Positions 1 through 9,385 of a stretch of DNA of 64,000 nt are shown here, in pieces (the stretch's first letter is position 1; the number at the start of each line of letters is the position of its first letter). The stretch comes from Smallanthus sonchifolius. Taxonomy: Eukaryota > Streptophyta > Magnoliopsida > Asterales > Asteraceae. Both the position numbers and the translations under genes were made by a program. The stretch covers positions 24,558,001-24,622,000 of the forward strand of contig CM042032.1 of NCBI GenBank assembly GCA_023525975.1. The letters run 5' to 3'. The notes under the pieces are model-generated. The model saw only the letters and a program-made list of their open reading frames with translations, searched no databases and was not told the origin of the DNA.

Positions 1-53
1 GGCATGATGAGATTAACATGCAAGAATTTCGGACTTGTCTAGGAAGCAGGTCT

Positions 54-206
54 TGCGTACTTATCTAGTACGCAATAAGGATGTCATGCGTACTTATCAA
101 GTACGCATGAGGAAGATCCTGCGTACTTATCAAGTACGCAAGAAGAATGTTCTGCGTACTTGTCAAGTACGCATGAGCAAGGCCCTGCACACTTACTAAG
201 TGCGCA
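54..206 (+). repeat. Array of five 21-bp palindromes at exact 33-bp pitch
   Basis: Units lie at 54-74, 87-107, 120-140, 153-173 and 186-206, so each start is exactly 33 bp after the last. Units 2-4 are perfect dyads, TGCGTACTT + 3 nt + AAGTACGCA. Unit 1 has one arm mismatch. Unit 5 reads TGCACACTT-act-AAGTGCGCA, where the variable base has changed on both arms (T/A to C/G). The 12-bp spacers are purine-rich and partly conserved. The array is at the upstream (U3) side of the LTR, where enhancers sit. Binding of a dimeric protein, or hairpin formation, is inference. Confidence 0.9.
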
Positions 207-364
207 GGCAGCAGACCAGTTAGTAAAGTCAGTATGTTCGCCTAATTCAGTATGATTAAACCGTTAGAGTCGGGATTAGGTCTTATGTGTATTTAACTAC
301 CTAATTCAGATCGTACGAGACGTTGTTGGGCCTTTGTTTAGGACAACCAAGACTAGCTTATCAG

Positions 365-1223
365 GTGAGTTCTATGTGCCCTCTTCTATGTTATGTGCAA
401 ATCATTTTAAATGTTTTGGGGCTGAAGTGTATACACTAAATGAATAAATGCTATGAATTTCAATCTGATCATACGTGGTATACAAATATATATATATATA
501 TATACTTATATATGAAAATGAATTATAAACAAAGAATGAAACGTATGATTATAAAGAATGAATGAAAGAAGGACATAACGTAAATGAATGAAATCTTGCT
601 TTATATTATATATATTGCATGTTATGAATGTATGTAAACTTTATGAACCCTTCTATGACAACGGCTACTTCGGTAGACGGACGACCACGTGACTATTTTG
701 CAACCGGGACAAAAACGTTCCTTCGCAAGCTAGGATGTATAAAAAGGCACTAATGGACGGTCGAAGCAAATGCCTTAACTCAAGTAGAACGGTTGCATTC
801 ATAATAGTCGCGTGGGAAATGGATGCCCTAGGGCAGACGGACAAAATGACGGTAGGACGGTTTAAGAGCGGACGGACAAAGGTTGTCGGACAGATTTAAG
901 TTTCGACGGACGGTTTATGAAAAGGGCTACGACGGTAGTTCTCACTGCGATGTCTTTGTGACATTCGCGACAAGTATGATGGGTTGATAACCCTTATGTT
1001 TATGGCCAAATGAATGTTCTCCCCAAGTAAGTGTGTATGTACATATGTATATACTCAGTATGAATGTTATGTGAGAACAGTAAAGCAAAGAATATTTAAA
1101 AGCCTGAATATTACGTATGTTATGTATACATATATATAATATTCATGATAAGATAAATATTATGTATGATTGTCTTTAAACTAGAAATCACCAGCGTTAG
1201 CTGACTTTTAGTATACATATCAG
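365..1223 (+). other. Candidate leader intron inside GyA-1 LTR
   Basis: A donor-like AG|GTGAGT lies at 364/365 and an acceptor-like ATCAG|G ends at 1223, close to the LTR end. Two other gypsy families in this window have equivalent pairs. The interior is T/A-rich. No transcript evidence is available, so this is a prediction only. Confidence 0.3.
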
Positions 1224-1466
1224 GTAAAGGAAGAAAGGGTCGTGCGATGGCGTGAAGGTTACCCGACACAAGACTGACATCCCACTTTTTTTTATATGTT
1301 AAGACAATGTTATGTATTTAATTGTTAAGACTTCCGCTGTTATGTCATGTTAGGTTACGTTATGTAATGATTGAATTCGAATGTTTTAAATTTAAGCTCA
1401 GTATTTATGACTATGTTTATGAGTAAATCCACAAGTGAGGTTACCCGGGAATGGGGCCTTACAAGT

Positions 1467-1478
1467 TGGTATCAGAGC
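1467..1478 (+). other. Primer-binding site (initiator Met tRNA) of GyA-1
   Basis: TGGTATCAGAGC starts 3 nt after the LTR end at 1463. It is complementary to the 3' end of plant initiator Met tRNA and fixes both the orientation (+) and the LTR boundary. Confidence 0.9.
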
Positions 1479-1741
1479 AATAGTTTGAGAGATTCACACA
1501 TCCCTAAATGTCTGGACTCAAGCTGATTATGGGACCAACGCACGGATGTCAGTATGGGTAACCAACACCAACGCCAACACGGTAAGTAAGTAAGTACTAA
1601 AGTTAATGCACTTGGATAAGAATAGATACCTTAACTTAGAACAAATAGATGTCAATGTCACAACCGATTTGAAGGGTTTTGAACCCGAAAAGCAATGTAA
1701 ATTAGTAATCACAAACCGGTCACTGTAATTAATAGTTTACC
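1479..1741 (+). other. Leader remnant of GyA-1; no gene seen
   Basis: This is the start of the GyA-1 internal region. No gag ORF can be followed. The sequence changes character before the helicase remnant at 1742, so a deletion or insertion junction must lie here, but I cannot place it. Confidence 0.4.
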
Positions 1742-2479
1742 TTGCTCGTACTGTTCCAAACTATTTCTTCATTACTAGAGGATCTCCTCATTGCTGACTC
1801 ATCCGATCCTATTTCTTCTATTATTGAGTTTGAGTACCCTAATATTCTTCAAAATTTCAAAAAATCAGAATATTTTCAAGAAAGAGCCATACTTGCACCT
1901 ACAAATGAAGTTGTACAGGATGTTAATGATCAGTTGCTTTCACTGTTTCCCGGCAAAGAAAAAGAATACCTATGTTCTGATAGTTTATTGGAGTCAGAGT
2001 ATCTTCATAATAATTTTGATGCAAGTTTATACTCACTGGATGTCTTTAATGGACTTAAACTTTCAGGCTTACCAAACCATAGATTATTACTAAAGGTCGG
2101 TGTTCTAGTAATGTTATTAAGAAATGTTGATCAAAAGAATGGTTTATGCAATGGAACTCGACTACAGGTCCTAACACTAGGAGATCGGGTTATTGAGAAA
2201 GAAATCTTATCCGGAAGTAATATTGGCGCTCGGATGTTTATCCCTAGATTTCGATTAATACCATCAGACAAAAGGATTTCGTTTAAATTTCAAAGAAGAC
2301 AGTTTCCTCTCGCCGTATGTTTTGCCATGAGGATAAATAAAAGTCAAGGACAGTAGCTATGTAAGGTTGGTTTGTGTATAAAAGAACTAGTTTTTACACC
2401 TGGCCAGCTATATGTCGCATTGTCCAGAGTAAAAAGTAGAGATGTACTTAAGTTATTGATACTTGATAAGGATGGTTAA
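1742..2479 (+). pseudogene. Helitron PIF1-like helicase, C-terminal fragment
   Basis: The reading frame encodes the C-terminal part of a Helitron helicase (PIF1/RRM3 family, the DNA-unwinding half of the rolling-circle Rep-helicase). Recognisable stretches are LLIADSSDPISSIIEFEYP, ERAILAPTNEVVQDVN, LPNHRLLLKVGVLVMLLRN and FAMRINKSQGQ, the last being the conserved helicase motif V/VI region. An in-frame TAG at 2354-2356 follows SQGQ. The frame then continues in register with GQLYVALSRVKSRDVLKLLI and ends at 2477-2479. The Rep domain and the N-terminal helicase motifs are absent, so this is a 5'-truncated, nonsense-broken fragment. The family call is firm and the exact left end is not known. 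Confidence 0.85.
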
Positions 2480-2708
2480 ATTACCAACAAAACAACAAAT
2501 GTTATGTACAAAGAAGTATTTAGAGATTTGTAAATTGTCATTGTTGTGTACAAATTGTCATTGTTCTTTGATTTTATATTGTTGTATGTAATAATAATAA
2601 TCCAGTTAAAGGAATTTGGAAAGAAATTATAGAATTATATAATATCTATCCTCAAACCTATGTATTCTCTATCCTTAAACCCATGTAATACACGGGTCTA
2701 TAACCTAG
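1742..2708 (+). mobile_element. Helitron 3' end, 5'-truncated
   Basis: About 200 bp after the helicase stop is a typical Helitron 3' terminus. A GC-richer hairpin (CCCATG...CACGGG, 2680-2696) is followed by TCTATAACCTAG ending at 2708 and then T, which fits the CTRR end and the usual insertion between A and T. No 5' TC terminus was found, so only the tail of the element remains. It lies just inside the GyA-1 leader, so it may have inserted there or been joined by deletion. Confidence 0.75.
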
Positions 2709-4548
2709 TTTTTTTTATAAATGCTTAAATTTTTTAAAATTGAATAAAATAAATGAAACATATATGAATCTTGTTTACTATTTAGCAATTACTTTTTTCC
2801 AATTCGACTTAAATATAATAATTTTGAAACTTGTTTATTATTTAATTAATTTTTTTCTTCATTATTACCTCCTATTTTAAGTTAATTGGAATAAAAATTT
2901 CACTTATTAGTAACTAATATTCATATATATATTTCATTTGCCTCATTCAATTTTAAAAAAATTAAACATATATAAAAAAATTACATAGGATTGGAACACT
3001 TAGTGAAAGTTGAGTAACTTTAAAAAGACAAAAAAACCTGGAGTGACTTAAATGGAACACTTGGGAAACTTGGTTACTATTGGGTGAAGTTTTCCCTATT
3101 TATAAAGGAAGTTTTAAATACAAAGGGCTTTTATGGTATGAAGGATACGAAGGATTATGGACCATTGATCTACTAATACAAGGGTTGAGATGAAAGATGT
3201 GCCCAGTCAGCTTGTTTTTAAGCGTGAAAAGAGTCTTAAAGGGTAAATGGGTATAGCCTACATTTGTTGACTTTTTTTAAGTTCCCCCATTTTTTTAAAA
3301 CACGTATAACTTTTTATACGACATTATATTTAAAAATAAATTACACCATAAAATCGAGTATTTTATTCTCTTTAATTTGAGTATAGTTTTGCTATACTTT
3401 TATTTAAAAAAAAATCAACTTTTTTTTGAAATGTCGATGTGTTGTGCATATAACATGCGTGATTATAGTAATGCGTTATTATACAACATGTATGCTTATG
3501 CATATAACATTCGTGATTATGGTCATGCGTTATTATAAAGCATGCTTGATTGCGTGAATATGGTCATGTGTTACTATAAAACATACGTGATTATGTTCAT
3601 GCGTTATTATAAAACATGCTTAATTATCATTTTAAACATATGTTATTATCTTTTTAAAAATGCGTTATCATGATTTTACACATGTGTTATTATAAAAGAT
3701 GCGTTACTATTATGACGCGTTATTATACAACATGCATGATTACGCGTATAACATTCATGATTATGATCATGCGTTATTATAAAACATGCGTGATTGCGTG
3801 AATATGGTCACGTGTTACTATAAACGATACGTGATTATGTTCATGCGTTATTATAAAACATGCTTAATTATCATTTTAAACATATGTTATTATCTTTTTA
3901 AAAATGCGTTATCATCATTTTACACATGTGTTACTATAAAACATGCGTTATTATTATGTAGCAGACGCATTTATCCCTCGCCCACTGAACACGTATCGCA
4001 TGCTGGTGCCTTCATACGCTAAAAACACTTTGTACATAACCGGACCCAATATTTATATATAACAAATTATTGTAGAAGGATACAAGTTTTTATAAAACAT
4101 GTGCATGGATAAAATCCAGAAAGAATCTTCCTCAAATGGAAATATTTCAAATTTAAAACCTAAACGCGTTATCATAGTCAAGATTGTTCATGTTATTATA
4201 AGTAAAATAATGAACATGAATAATTAATAAAATCATTTTATATGATTATACGATTTATGTGAAAATATTAAATGTGTAAAAGATATAAAGGATTTATTAC
4301 AAGTGAGTCAAAACATGTGATTGGTTAATTTGTATTTTCTTTGCTTCATAATACTCATAAGTTATTAATAAATTTATTTATTAATTCTCATACATAAGTA
4401 TTTGTGTTTGTAAAAGAATGAAAGATTTATGAAAATGAACCGAACTTTATAAAAACCTTCAAGAATGGTTTTATATTTTGTCACATGGGAGGAGAGTGGT
4501 GCTAGGACCCACCACTCTATTTTGGCCTAAATTTTAAGGAGAGATATT
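2709..4548. other. AT-rich region without genes
   Basis: No ORF of interest on either strand. It is dominated by A/T runs and contains the 244-bp tandem repeat listed separately. Near its right end, around 4494-4521, is an imperfect hairpin with arms AGAGTGGTG / CACCACTCT. I see no promoter or RNA gene. Confidence 0.6.
3447..3960 (+). repeat. Tandem repeat, 244-bp unit, about two copies
   Basis: The segment 'GCGTTATTATAAAACATGCT' occurs at 3601 and again at 3845, and flanking sequence repeats in the same register, giving a 244-bp unit. Each unit is built from shorter variants of 'CATGCGTTATTATAAAACATGCGTGATTA' type blocks, so it is a higher-order repeat of an older short one. It encodes nothing convincing. 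Confidence 0.8.
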
Positions 4549-5121
4549 GTCACACCCCCGTTAAAACAAAAACACGAGGGAGCGACGAAATTGAACCATA
4601 CAGTTGGAATAAAGAAATACCAAAGATTAGTTAATCAAATAGTTTCCATAATACTTGATAATGAGATTCACATAAACAAAAGATATCCAAATTTTATTAA
4701 CTAGGTCTCTTCCTTGTCCCTAGCATGAGCAATCAACAATCTTTAAATCTTTAGTTTTTATTACCTGAAAAACATGCTAAAACGGGTCAACTATAATGTT
4801 GATGAGTTCATAGGTTTTGCTAAACAGTTGTAGTCATAGAGTTGCACAAATCATAAACAAGTTTAAGATATATAAGTAATTAAATTCAAATACATGTCGT
4901 CCACAACCAACCCTAGTGACTGTACACCCTCTGATGTCTGACTCATTGTCATGGGGACGTCAAATTGTTGTTGTTACTTGTGCCGGATTTCGAACATCCA
5001 AATCCCTACCTGGGAACCTGAATTTGGGTGGCATGCACCAACTCAAGTATCGGATGGGTTTGTCAAACCAATAGATCTATTAATATACTACAGTTGGCTT
5101 CGCATTGTTAATGGTTGTGTA
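4549..5121 (-). repeat. Ty3/gypsy LTR fragment, family GyD, minus orientation
   Basis: It begins TGTCACACCCCCGTT, the reverse of the '...GGGGGTGTGACA' LTR end seen in GyB and GyC. Read on the minus strand it matches the same landmarks in order: 'TAGATCTATTGGTTTGACAAACCCA' style sequence, then 'GAACTCATCAAC...TTGAC', then 'CATGTTTTTCAGGTAA', then the terminal GGGGGTGTGACA. No PBS lies to its left, so it is a solo LTR or the outer end of a 3' LTR. It is cut at 5121 by CoA-1. Confidence 0.6.
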
Positions 5122-5227
5122 TGTTAGGACATAGATTGTATGACAAAAGCTTTGTAATAGTTTAGATCTAAATGTCTTTATGTTTTTGTATTAAATGTTT
5201 TCTAAGTGTTTATACAAGTTATGCTAG

Positions 5228-5333
5228 AGGCAAACTTGTCAAGTTCGCCTGGTCTATCAGAGGCGAACTTGTTAAGTTCGCTTAGTCTATTAGAGGCGAA
5301 CTTATCTTTGAGGCGAACTTGTTAAGTTCGCCT
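5228..5333 (+). repeat. CoA LTR palindrome array, 33-bp pitch
   Basis: Units start at 5228, 5261 and 5294 (33 bp apart), with an extra unit at 5311-5333. The consensus is AGGCGAACTT + 3 nt + AAGTTCGCCT. The unit at 5294 is cut after its left arm. The last unit ends 17 bp before the TATA box. The core differs from the GyA palindrome by one base pair, changed on both arms. Confidence 0.9.
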
Positions 5334-5349
5334 GGTGCAGAACATGTGT

Positions 5350-5358
5350 CTATAAATA
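5350..5358 (+). promoter_or_regulatory. TATA box of CoA-1 LTR
   Basis: CTATAAATAG lies immediately downstream of the palindrome array and about 215 bp before the LTR end. Equivalent boxes occur in the other copia LTRs: minus-strand TATAAATA at about 9050-9059 (CoC 3' LTR), 21183-21192 (CoC 5' LTR) and 27281-27290 (CoD-1), and CTATATATAG at 6891-6900 (CoB). Confidence 0.75.
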
Positions 5359-5573
5359 GAGTTTCAGAGTCTGTTTAGAACAGAGTAATGAGACTGATCG
5401 AACAAGAATTCTGTAAACTCTGTGATTGTTGGAATACAAAGTGAATGTTATTTACCTGATTGTTTCTATTGTCTATTTTGTATGCAGTCGTTGATTTGGT
5501 AGGATTCCACACGCCGAGTTAACGATACGTCTTATCATGAGAACGATCCGTATAAGAGCCATGAGGACCTACA

Positions 5574-6120
5574 AGTGGTATCAGAGCTTATGCTCGTGAT
5601 TCTTGGTGATTTGAGACGGTTTTGTATGCAAATTGACAAGAAATTGATCACCTTTTCGATTTTTCATTTCCATAGAGTTTTTCAAGTTCTTGAATCTTAT
5701 TTTGCTGCTGATTTGGTGATTTTGAAGTGGATTTTGAGGAAATTCATCCGATAGAAGTGTTCTAATTGATAAAATACATAATCCTACGGTTCAATTTTGT
5801 CTAATTCCTTCAAATCAGTGAGATATGAAGATTTTTGGTAAATTTTTGTTCGTGTTTTTTGGTTGAAGCTGTTCTTGATTTTGATTCTGTTGAAGCAAGC
5901 GAACTTGCTGAATCTGTGTGCAGGCGAACACAAGTTCGCCTCTCCCAATTCAGGCGAACTTAATTTTCTAGGCGAACTTTCTAAATTTTCTGGATTTTTT
6001 GATTTAAGCGAACTTATTAAGTTCGCTTGATATCAAATTCGCTTGGGTGTATTTGAAGCAAACATATTGTCTTCGCCTAAGGGTAAGCTTGCTCAACACT
6101 TGGAAATTTTTTCTGGAAAA
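5574..6120 (+). other. CoA-1 PBS (5576-5587) and palindrome-bearing leader
   Basis: TGGTATCAGAGC at 5576-5587 is the Met-tRNA primer-binding site. The untranslated leader then runs to the gag start at 6121. Its last 150 nt (about 5890-6040) carry further GCGAACTT / AAGTTCGC half-sites and one full palindrome near 6005-6030, the same motif as in the LTR. Confidence 0.8.
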
Positions 6121-6763
6121 ATGGCAAATATGGTGCAGGTGAGTAACATGTTCAATTATGATAATGAGATCGGTACATCTCAGAAACCTCCAAAGTTGTT
6201 AAGTCTTGCAGATTATTCTAACTGGAAAGATCGGTTTGATCAGTTTGTATCTTTCACTTATACAAGTCTATGGATTCCAATTTTGGAAGGTTATACACAT
6301 CCAAATACACTTGGATGGGAAGGGATGATGTTCCGAAACCGGTGTCTGCATTAACCACAGAAGAAAAGTTATTGTTTGATAGGGAAAAGAAAGCAATGGC
6401 AAGTATCTCGATGTCTCTTCCTAAGGAAATTTATCACAGTTTTAAACAATTCAAGTCTTCTCAACAATTGTGGGAAGCATTACAAAAGAGATGTGAATGG
6501 AGTTTGGATGTAAAGAAGAGCAGAAAGGAATTACTAAAGAAGCAATTCTTAGTATTCAAGCACTTTGAAAATGAATCCTTGGATGATCTTGCTACAAGAT
6601 TCTATCATCTGCTAAGTGAATTGTCGAGTGCTTCAGTGGTGTATGAGACAGAAGAGATAAATGATAAGTTCTTGGAGGCATTACCATCTAAATTTGATGT
6701 GTATACAGTTTTGATAAAAGAGAATATCAAGTATAAATCAATGTCTCCGAAAGAGGTTCTTGG
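6121..6763 (+). pseudogene. gag: CoA-1 gag, N-terminal part, frameshifted and cut by CoB
   Basis: The start is ATG at 6121 (MANMVQVSNMFNYDNE), chosen because the intact-length homologue at 45130 (minus) begins the same way. The protein is the copia/Sirevirus Gag N-terminal domain, with PKLLSLADYSNWKDRFDQF, IYHSFKQFKSSQQLWEAL, a long basic helix SRKELLKKQFLVFKHF and SLDDLATRFYHLLSEL. A frameshift at about 6300-6315 moves the reading frame. The ORF is broken after ...SMSPKEVLG at 6763, where CoB begins, so the zinc knuckle and C-terminal parts are absent. The rest of CoA-1 is not found on this strand in the window. Confidence 0.85.
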
Positions 6764-7218
6764 TGTTGAGTATAATTTTGAGACTGATGCTGTCAATCGA
6801 AATTACAGTATCGAAACTACTAGTTTCGGTACCTGTTTTTCAGGCCCATTGGGCGGTGGCTTGGAAAACAAGGCGAATGTGTTTGGCCTCCTATATATAG
6901 CAGATTATGTCCTAGGAGTGAGAGTGTGTCTGTAGAGGGAATCACCACCCAGGGGGAGCTCACTATGGGGTGAGACTAATTGTTAGTGTATGATCGAGCG
7001 TTTATTTTCATTTCAATCAAAGAATCATACGTTTTATGCTTTCAATTATCTGTTCTTTTCATTTTCATATGTTTCTGTTCGTATATGTGATTCCCGCACC
7101 CTTGTCTACCATTTCTGATTCGAGAGTGATACCGGATCCAGAGATTCCGCCTCTCGATCCGGACTGTTTGAAGAATTTCTTTGCAGATCTGTTCTCTCAG
7201 GTCTGCTCAGGACCTACA
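6764..7218 (+). repeat. Copia LTR, CoB 5' LTR
   Basis: It ends GGACCTACA at 7218, directly followed by a PBS at 7221-7233. A plausible TG start is at 6764, where CoA-1 gag is interrupted. It carries one palindrome of the ATCGAAAC...GTTTCGAT type at about 6811-6831 and CTATATATAG at 6891-6900. The 3' copy at 8303-8775 matches well from about 6789 onward; the first ~25 bp do not match, so the left boundary is uncertain. Confidence 0.75.
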
Positions 7219-8302
7219 AGTGGTATCAGAGCCATGGTGGCTCTTATTGCTCTCGAATCTGCTCAATATCAAGAAAAACCCGCCATTGAGACGTTAAACT
7301 CGAAGAAATCGATGTGTAGCAGGTTCGTGACTGCTGTTCTACATTTCCACTTTCAAAATCTGAAGATGTAAGGCTTTTGAAGCATTTTTCAGACCTGGAT
7401 TGGGGGTATCGAAGTAGCTGAAGGTTGAAGATGGTCAATCGAAACTATGTGGCGGCTGAACATTTTCTATCGAAACTACTGGTGTTGCCCTAAATCAGAA
7501 GTAGAAGACATCGAAACTAGGCTGTCGAAACTAGGCTATCGAAACTACTAGTTTCGATTGAAGAATCTCCTATCGAAACTACTAGTTTCGATTGAAGAAT
7601 ATCTCTATCGAAACTTCTTGTTTCGATACTGCCTCTATCGAAACTAGCCTTGTTTCGACTGAAGTAGAGCCTATCGAAACTACAGGCAGAACTATCCAAG
7701 TACTTTCCAAAAAAAAAAAAAAATTTTTTTTTGGAAATTTTCTTGGATAAATTTTTTAACAGGATATTGCATAGAAGGAAGGGAGTTTTGGAAGAAAACT
7801 TGAAGACAACCTTTTTCGGGTTTTCAAAAATTTCGTTTCTTCGACAATATACACGATGTTCTGCCTGATTCAGCCGTAATTCCTTTGATCAAAGTTCAAG
7901 TTTGGGCAGCGGGTAACAAAGTCAAGTATACTTGTGACAAACCGGATCATTAGTTGTCGATTACATGGTGATTCGATCCCTTATCTTTTGCCTAGAAATA
8001 GGAGGGTCTACACTTCAGGGGGAGAATTACCATGAAAGACTTCAAATTATCAGCAGAGTTATGAAGATGCAAGATAAAGTGAGCCTTTGCTTGAAATTGA
8101 CCTTTTTTTAGGGGGAGAGAAGGCAAAAGTTGATCAAGTGTTCGAGAATGTCAAGAATCCTTGTAGAAAGATGGTTATTTACTGCTAAATACATGGGATT
8201 CAAACCTTTATCATTTGCCTACAAGATAGAAGGGTCTACACTTGAGGGGGAGAATCACAACGAAAGGCATTGGATCATCAGTCAATCTATGAAGACGAAA
8301 GA
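7219..8302 (+). mobile_element. CoB internal region, non-coding copia derivative
   Basis: After the PBS there is no gag or pol. The region holds a leader-like palindrome array (7438-7680), an A/T run that forms a near-perfect inverted repeat at 7707-7735, and two imperfect copies of a ~230-bp block, each containing 'AGGGTCTACACTT.AGGGGGAGAAT' (near 8006 and 8233). These resemble polypurine tracts. The element is an internally deleted copy that would depend on another element for its proteins. Confidence 0.7.
7538..7659 (+). repeat. CoB leader palindrome array
   Basis: Units of the ATCGAAAC-n5-GTTTCGAT type start at 7538, 7572, 7607 and 7637 (spacing 34, 35, 30). The first two are perfect; the others have changes in the loop or one arm. 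More half-sites lie on both sides, from 7438 to 7685. The same palindrome is used by CoC. Confidence 0.85.
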
Positions 8303-8775
8303 CAGATTTCTCTTTAAATCACTGATTTTGTTTTGTTCAATCGAAACTACTAGTTTCGGTTGAAAATTTGTTCAATCGAAACTACTTAGTTTCGATACCT
8401 ATTTTTCAGGCCCATTGGGCTGTGGCTTGGAAAACAAGGCGCATGTGCTTGGCCTCCTATATATAGCAGATTATGTCCTAGGAGTGAGAGTGTGTCTGTA
8501 GAGGGAATCAGCACCCTAGGGGGAGCTCACCCTGGGGTGAGACTAATTGTTAGTGTATGATCGAGCGTTTATTTTCATTTCAATCAAAGAATCATACGTT
8601 TTATGCTTTCAATTATTTGTTCTTTTCATTTTCATATGTTTCTGTTCGTGTATGTGATTCCCGCACCCGTCTCTACCATTTCTGATTCGAGAGTGATACC
8701 GGATCCAGAGATTCCGCCTCTCGATCCGGACTGTTTGAAGAATTTCTCCGCAGATCTGTTCTCTCAGGTCTGCTC
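8303..8775 (+). repeat. Copia LTR, CoB 3' LTR, missing its last bases
   Basis: It matches the 5' LTR (6789-7210) nearly base for base, from the ATCGAAAC palindrome through CTATATATAG to GGTCTGCTCA. It stops there: the terminal GGACCTACA is absent and minus-strand CoC sequence follows. The 5' boundary is unclear. The first 26 nt (8303-8328) are identical to part of the CoC LTR at 8794-8819. Confidence 0.7.
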
Positions 8776-8785
8776 AGATACCAAT
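8776..8785 (-). other. PBS remnant left of the CoC 3' LTR (chimeric junction)
   Basis: The bases GATACCAAT next to the LTR are the complement of a Met-tRNA PBS, exactly as found inside CoC at 20901-20914. A PBS belongs on the inner side of a 5' LTR, so the LTR at 8786-9344 is flanked by a PBS on the left and a PPT on the right. This is expected of a shared LTR in a tandem or recombined element, not of a simple insertion. Confidence 0.7.
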
Positions 8786-9344
8786 TGTAGGTCCAGATTT
8801 CTCTTTAAATCACTGATTTGATCGATTACACACACAGGCGGAAACTGTGTGTATGGTGGTGAAACAGATGGTAGAGACAGGATCGGTGAAGATAACAGGC
8901 TAACCTCACAATGAATCAACACAAAATGATATGAAAATGTAAGAACATAGTGTAAAAACAACTGCAAAGTGTATTGATTCAATAACAATGTGAAAGAGAA
9001 GGTTCAGGGTTACAGCCGCTACTCACACCCTAAACATTCTCAAACTAGGCTATTTATAGTAGTGACAGGTATCGAAACTATGTTCAATCGAAACTACTAG
9101 TTTCGATTGACCATTTACAAGTGATACACAGAACTGTCGAAACTACCATCTATCGAAACTACTGTTTCGATTGAACAAACTCAATCGCAACTAAGTAGTT
9201 TCGATGGCCCAGACTTAGCTAATAAAGCAGTAAATTACAGAAAACTGAAATTACATTTAATGAAATGACATAAAGTAAATTAGTCTAAAACTGTTTAAAC
9301 ATACAATAAATGACAAAAACTTATACATAAGATAGGACTCTACA
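8786..9344 (-). repeat. CoC 3' LTR
   Basis: It runs TGTAGGTCC...GGACTCTACA on the + strand, 559 bp. It contains minus-strand TATAAATAG at 9050-9059 and, just upstream of it in the sense direction, ATCGAAAC/GTTTCGAT palindromes at 9087-9107, 9152-9171 and 9184-9205. The PPT (ATCTCCCCCTAAG on +) adjoins at 9345-9357. Confidence 0.9.
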
Positions 9345-9385
9345 ATCTCCCCCTAAGCTGTTGCATTACTGTCTTCAGCTCTTCA

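Larger units (their letters stand above)
1..1463 (+). repeat. Ty3/gypsy LTR, family GyA copy 1 (left end outside window)
   Basis: This is a long terminal repeat read on the + strand. Its 3' boundary is clear: it ends ...GGCCTTACA at 1463 and a Met-tRNA primer-binding site follows at 1467. A second copy of the family lies on the other strand at 27811-29580. The two share the palindrome array, the stretch around 'CAGTATGTTCGCCTAATTCAG', 'GTTAGAGTCGGGATTAGGTCT' style segments and the 'ATCAGGTGAGTTCTA' segment. The TATA-like run seen in copy 2 next to the array is not present here, so this promoter may be dead. A short (TA)n run sits near 486-512. The visible 1463 bp is a minimum length, and long LTRs of this kind are usual for plant gypsy elements. 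Confidence 0.85.
5122..5573 (+). repeat. Ty1/copia LTR, CoA copy 1 (5' LTR)
   Basis: The 452-bp LTR begins TGTTAGGACATAG and ends GGACCTACA, followed by a PBS at 5576. It is the same family as the LTRs at 32804-33240 and 45690-46120 on the minus strand. It holds the palindrome array at 5228-5333 and a TATA box at 5350-5358. The bases before it (GTGTA) could be one half of a target duplication, but the other end of the element is missing. Confidence 0.9.

Noticed and set aside
54..206. CRISPR-like array of palindromic repeats with regular spacing
   Set aside because: The repeats are 21 bp with 12-bp similar spacers inside a retrotransposon LTR of a plant genome; there are no variable spacers, no cas genes and no leader.
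3786..4022. 78-aa plus-strand ORF
   Set aside because: It lies in the 244-bp AT-rich repeat and has no recognisable domain.
4494..4521. Hairpin AGAGTGGTG/CACCACTCT as a terminator or Helitron end
   Set aside because: No CTRR end follows it and no transcript ends there; it may be the 3' part of an unrecognised element, but I cannot support that.
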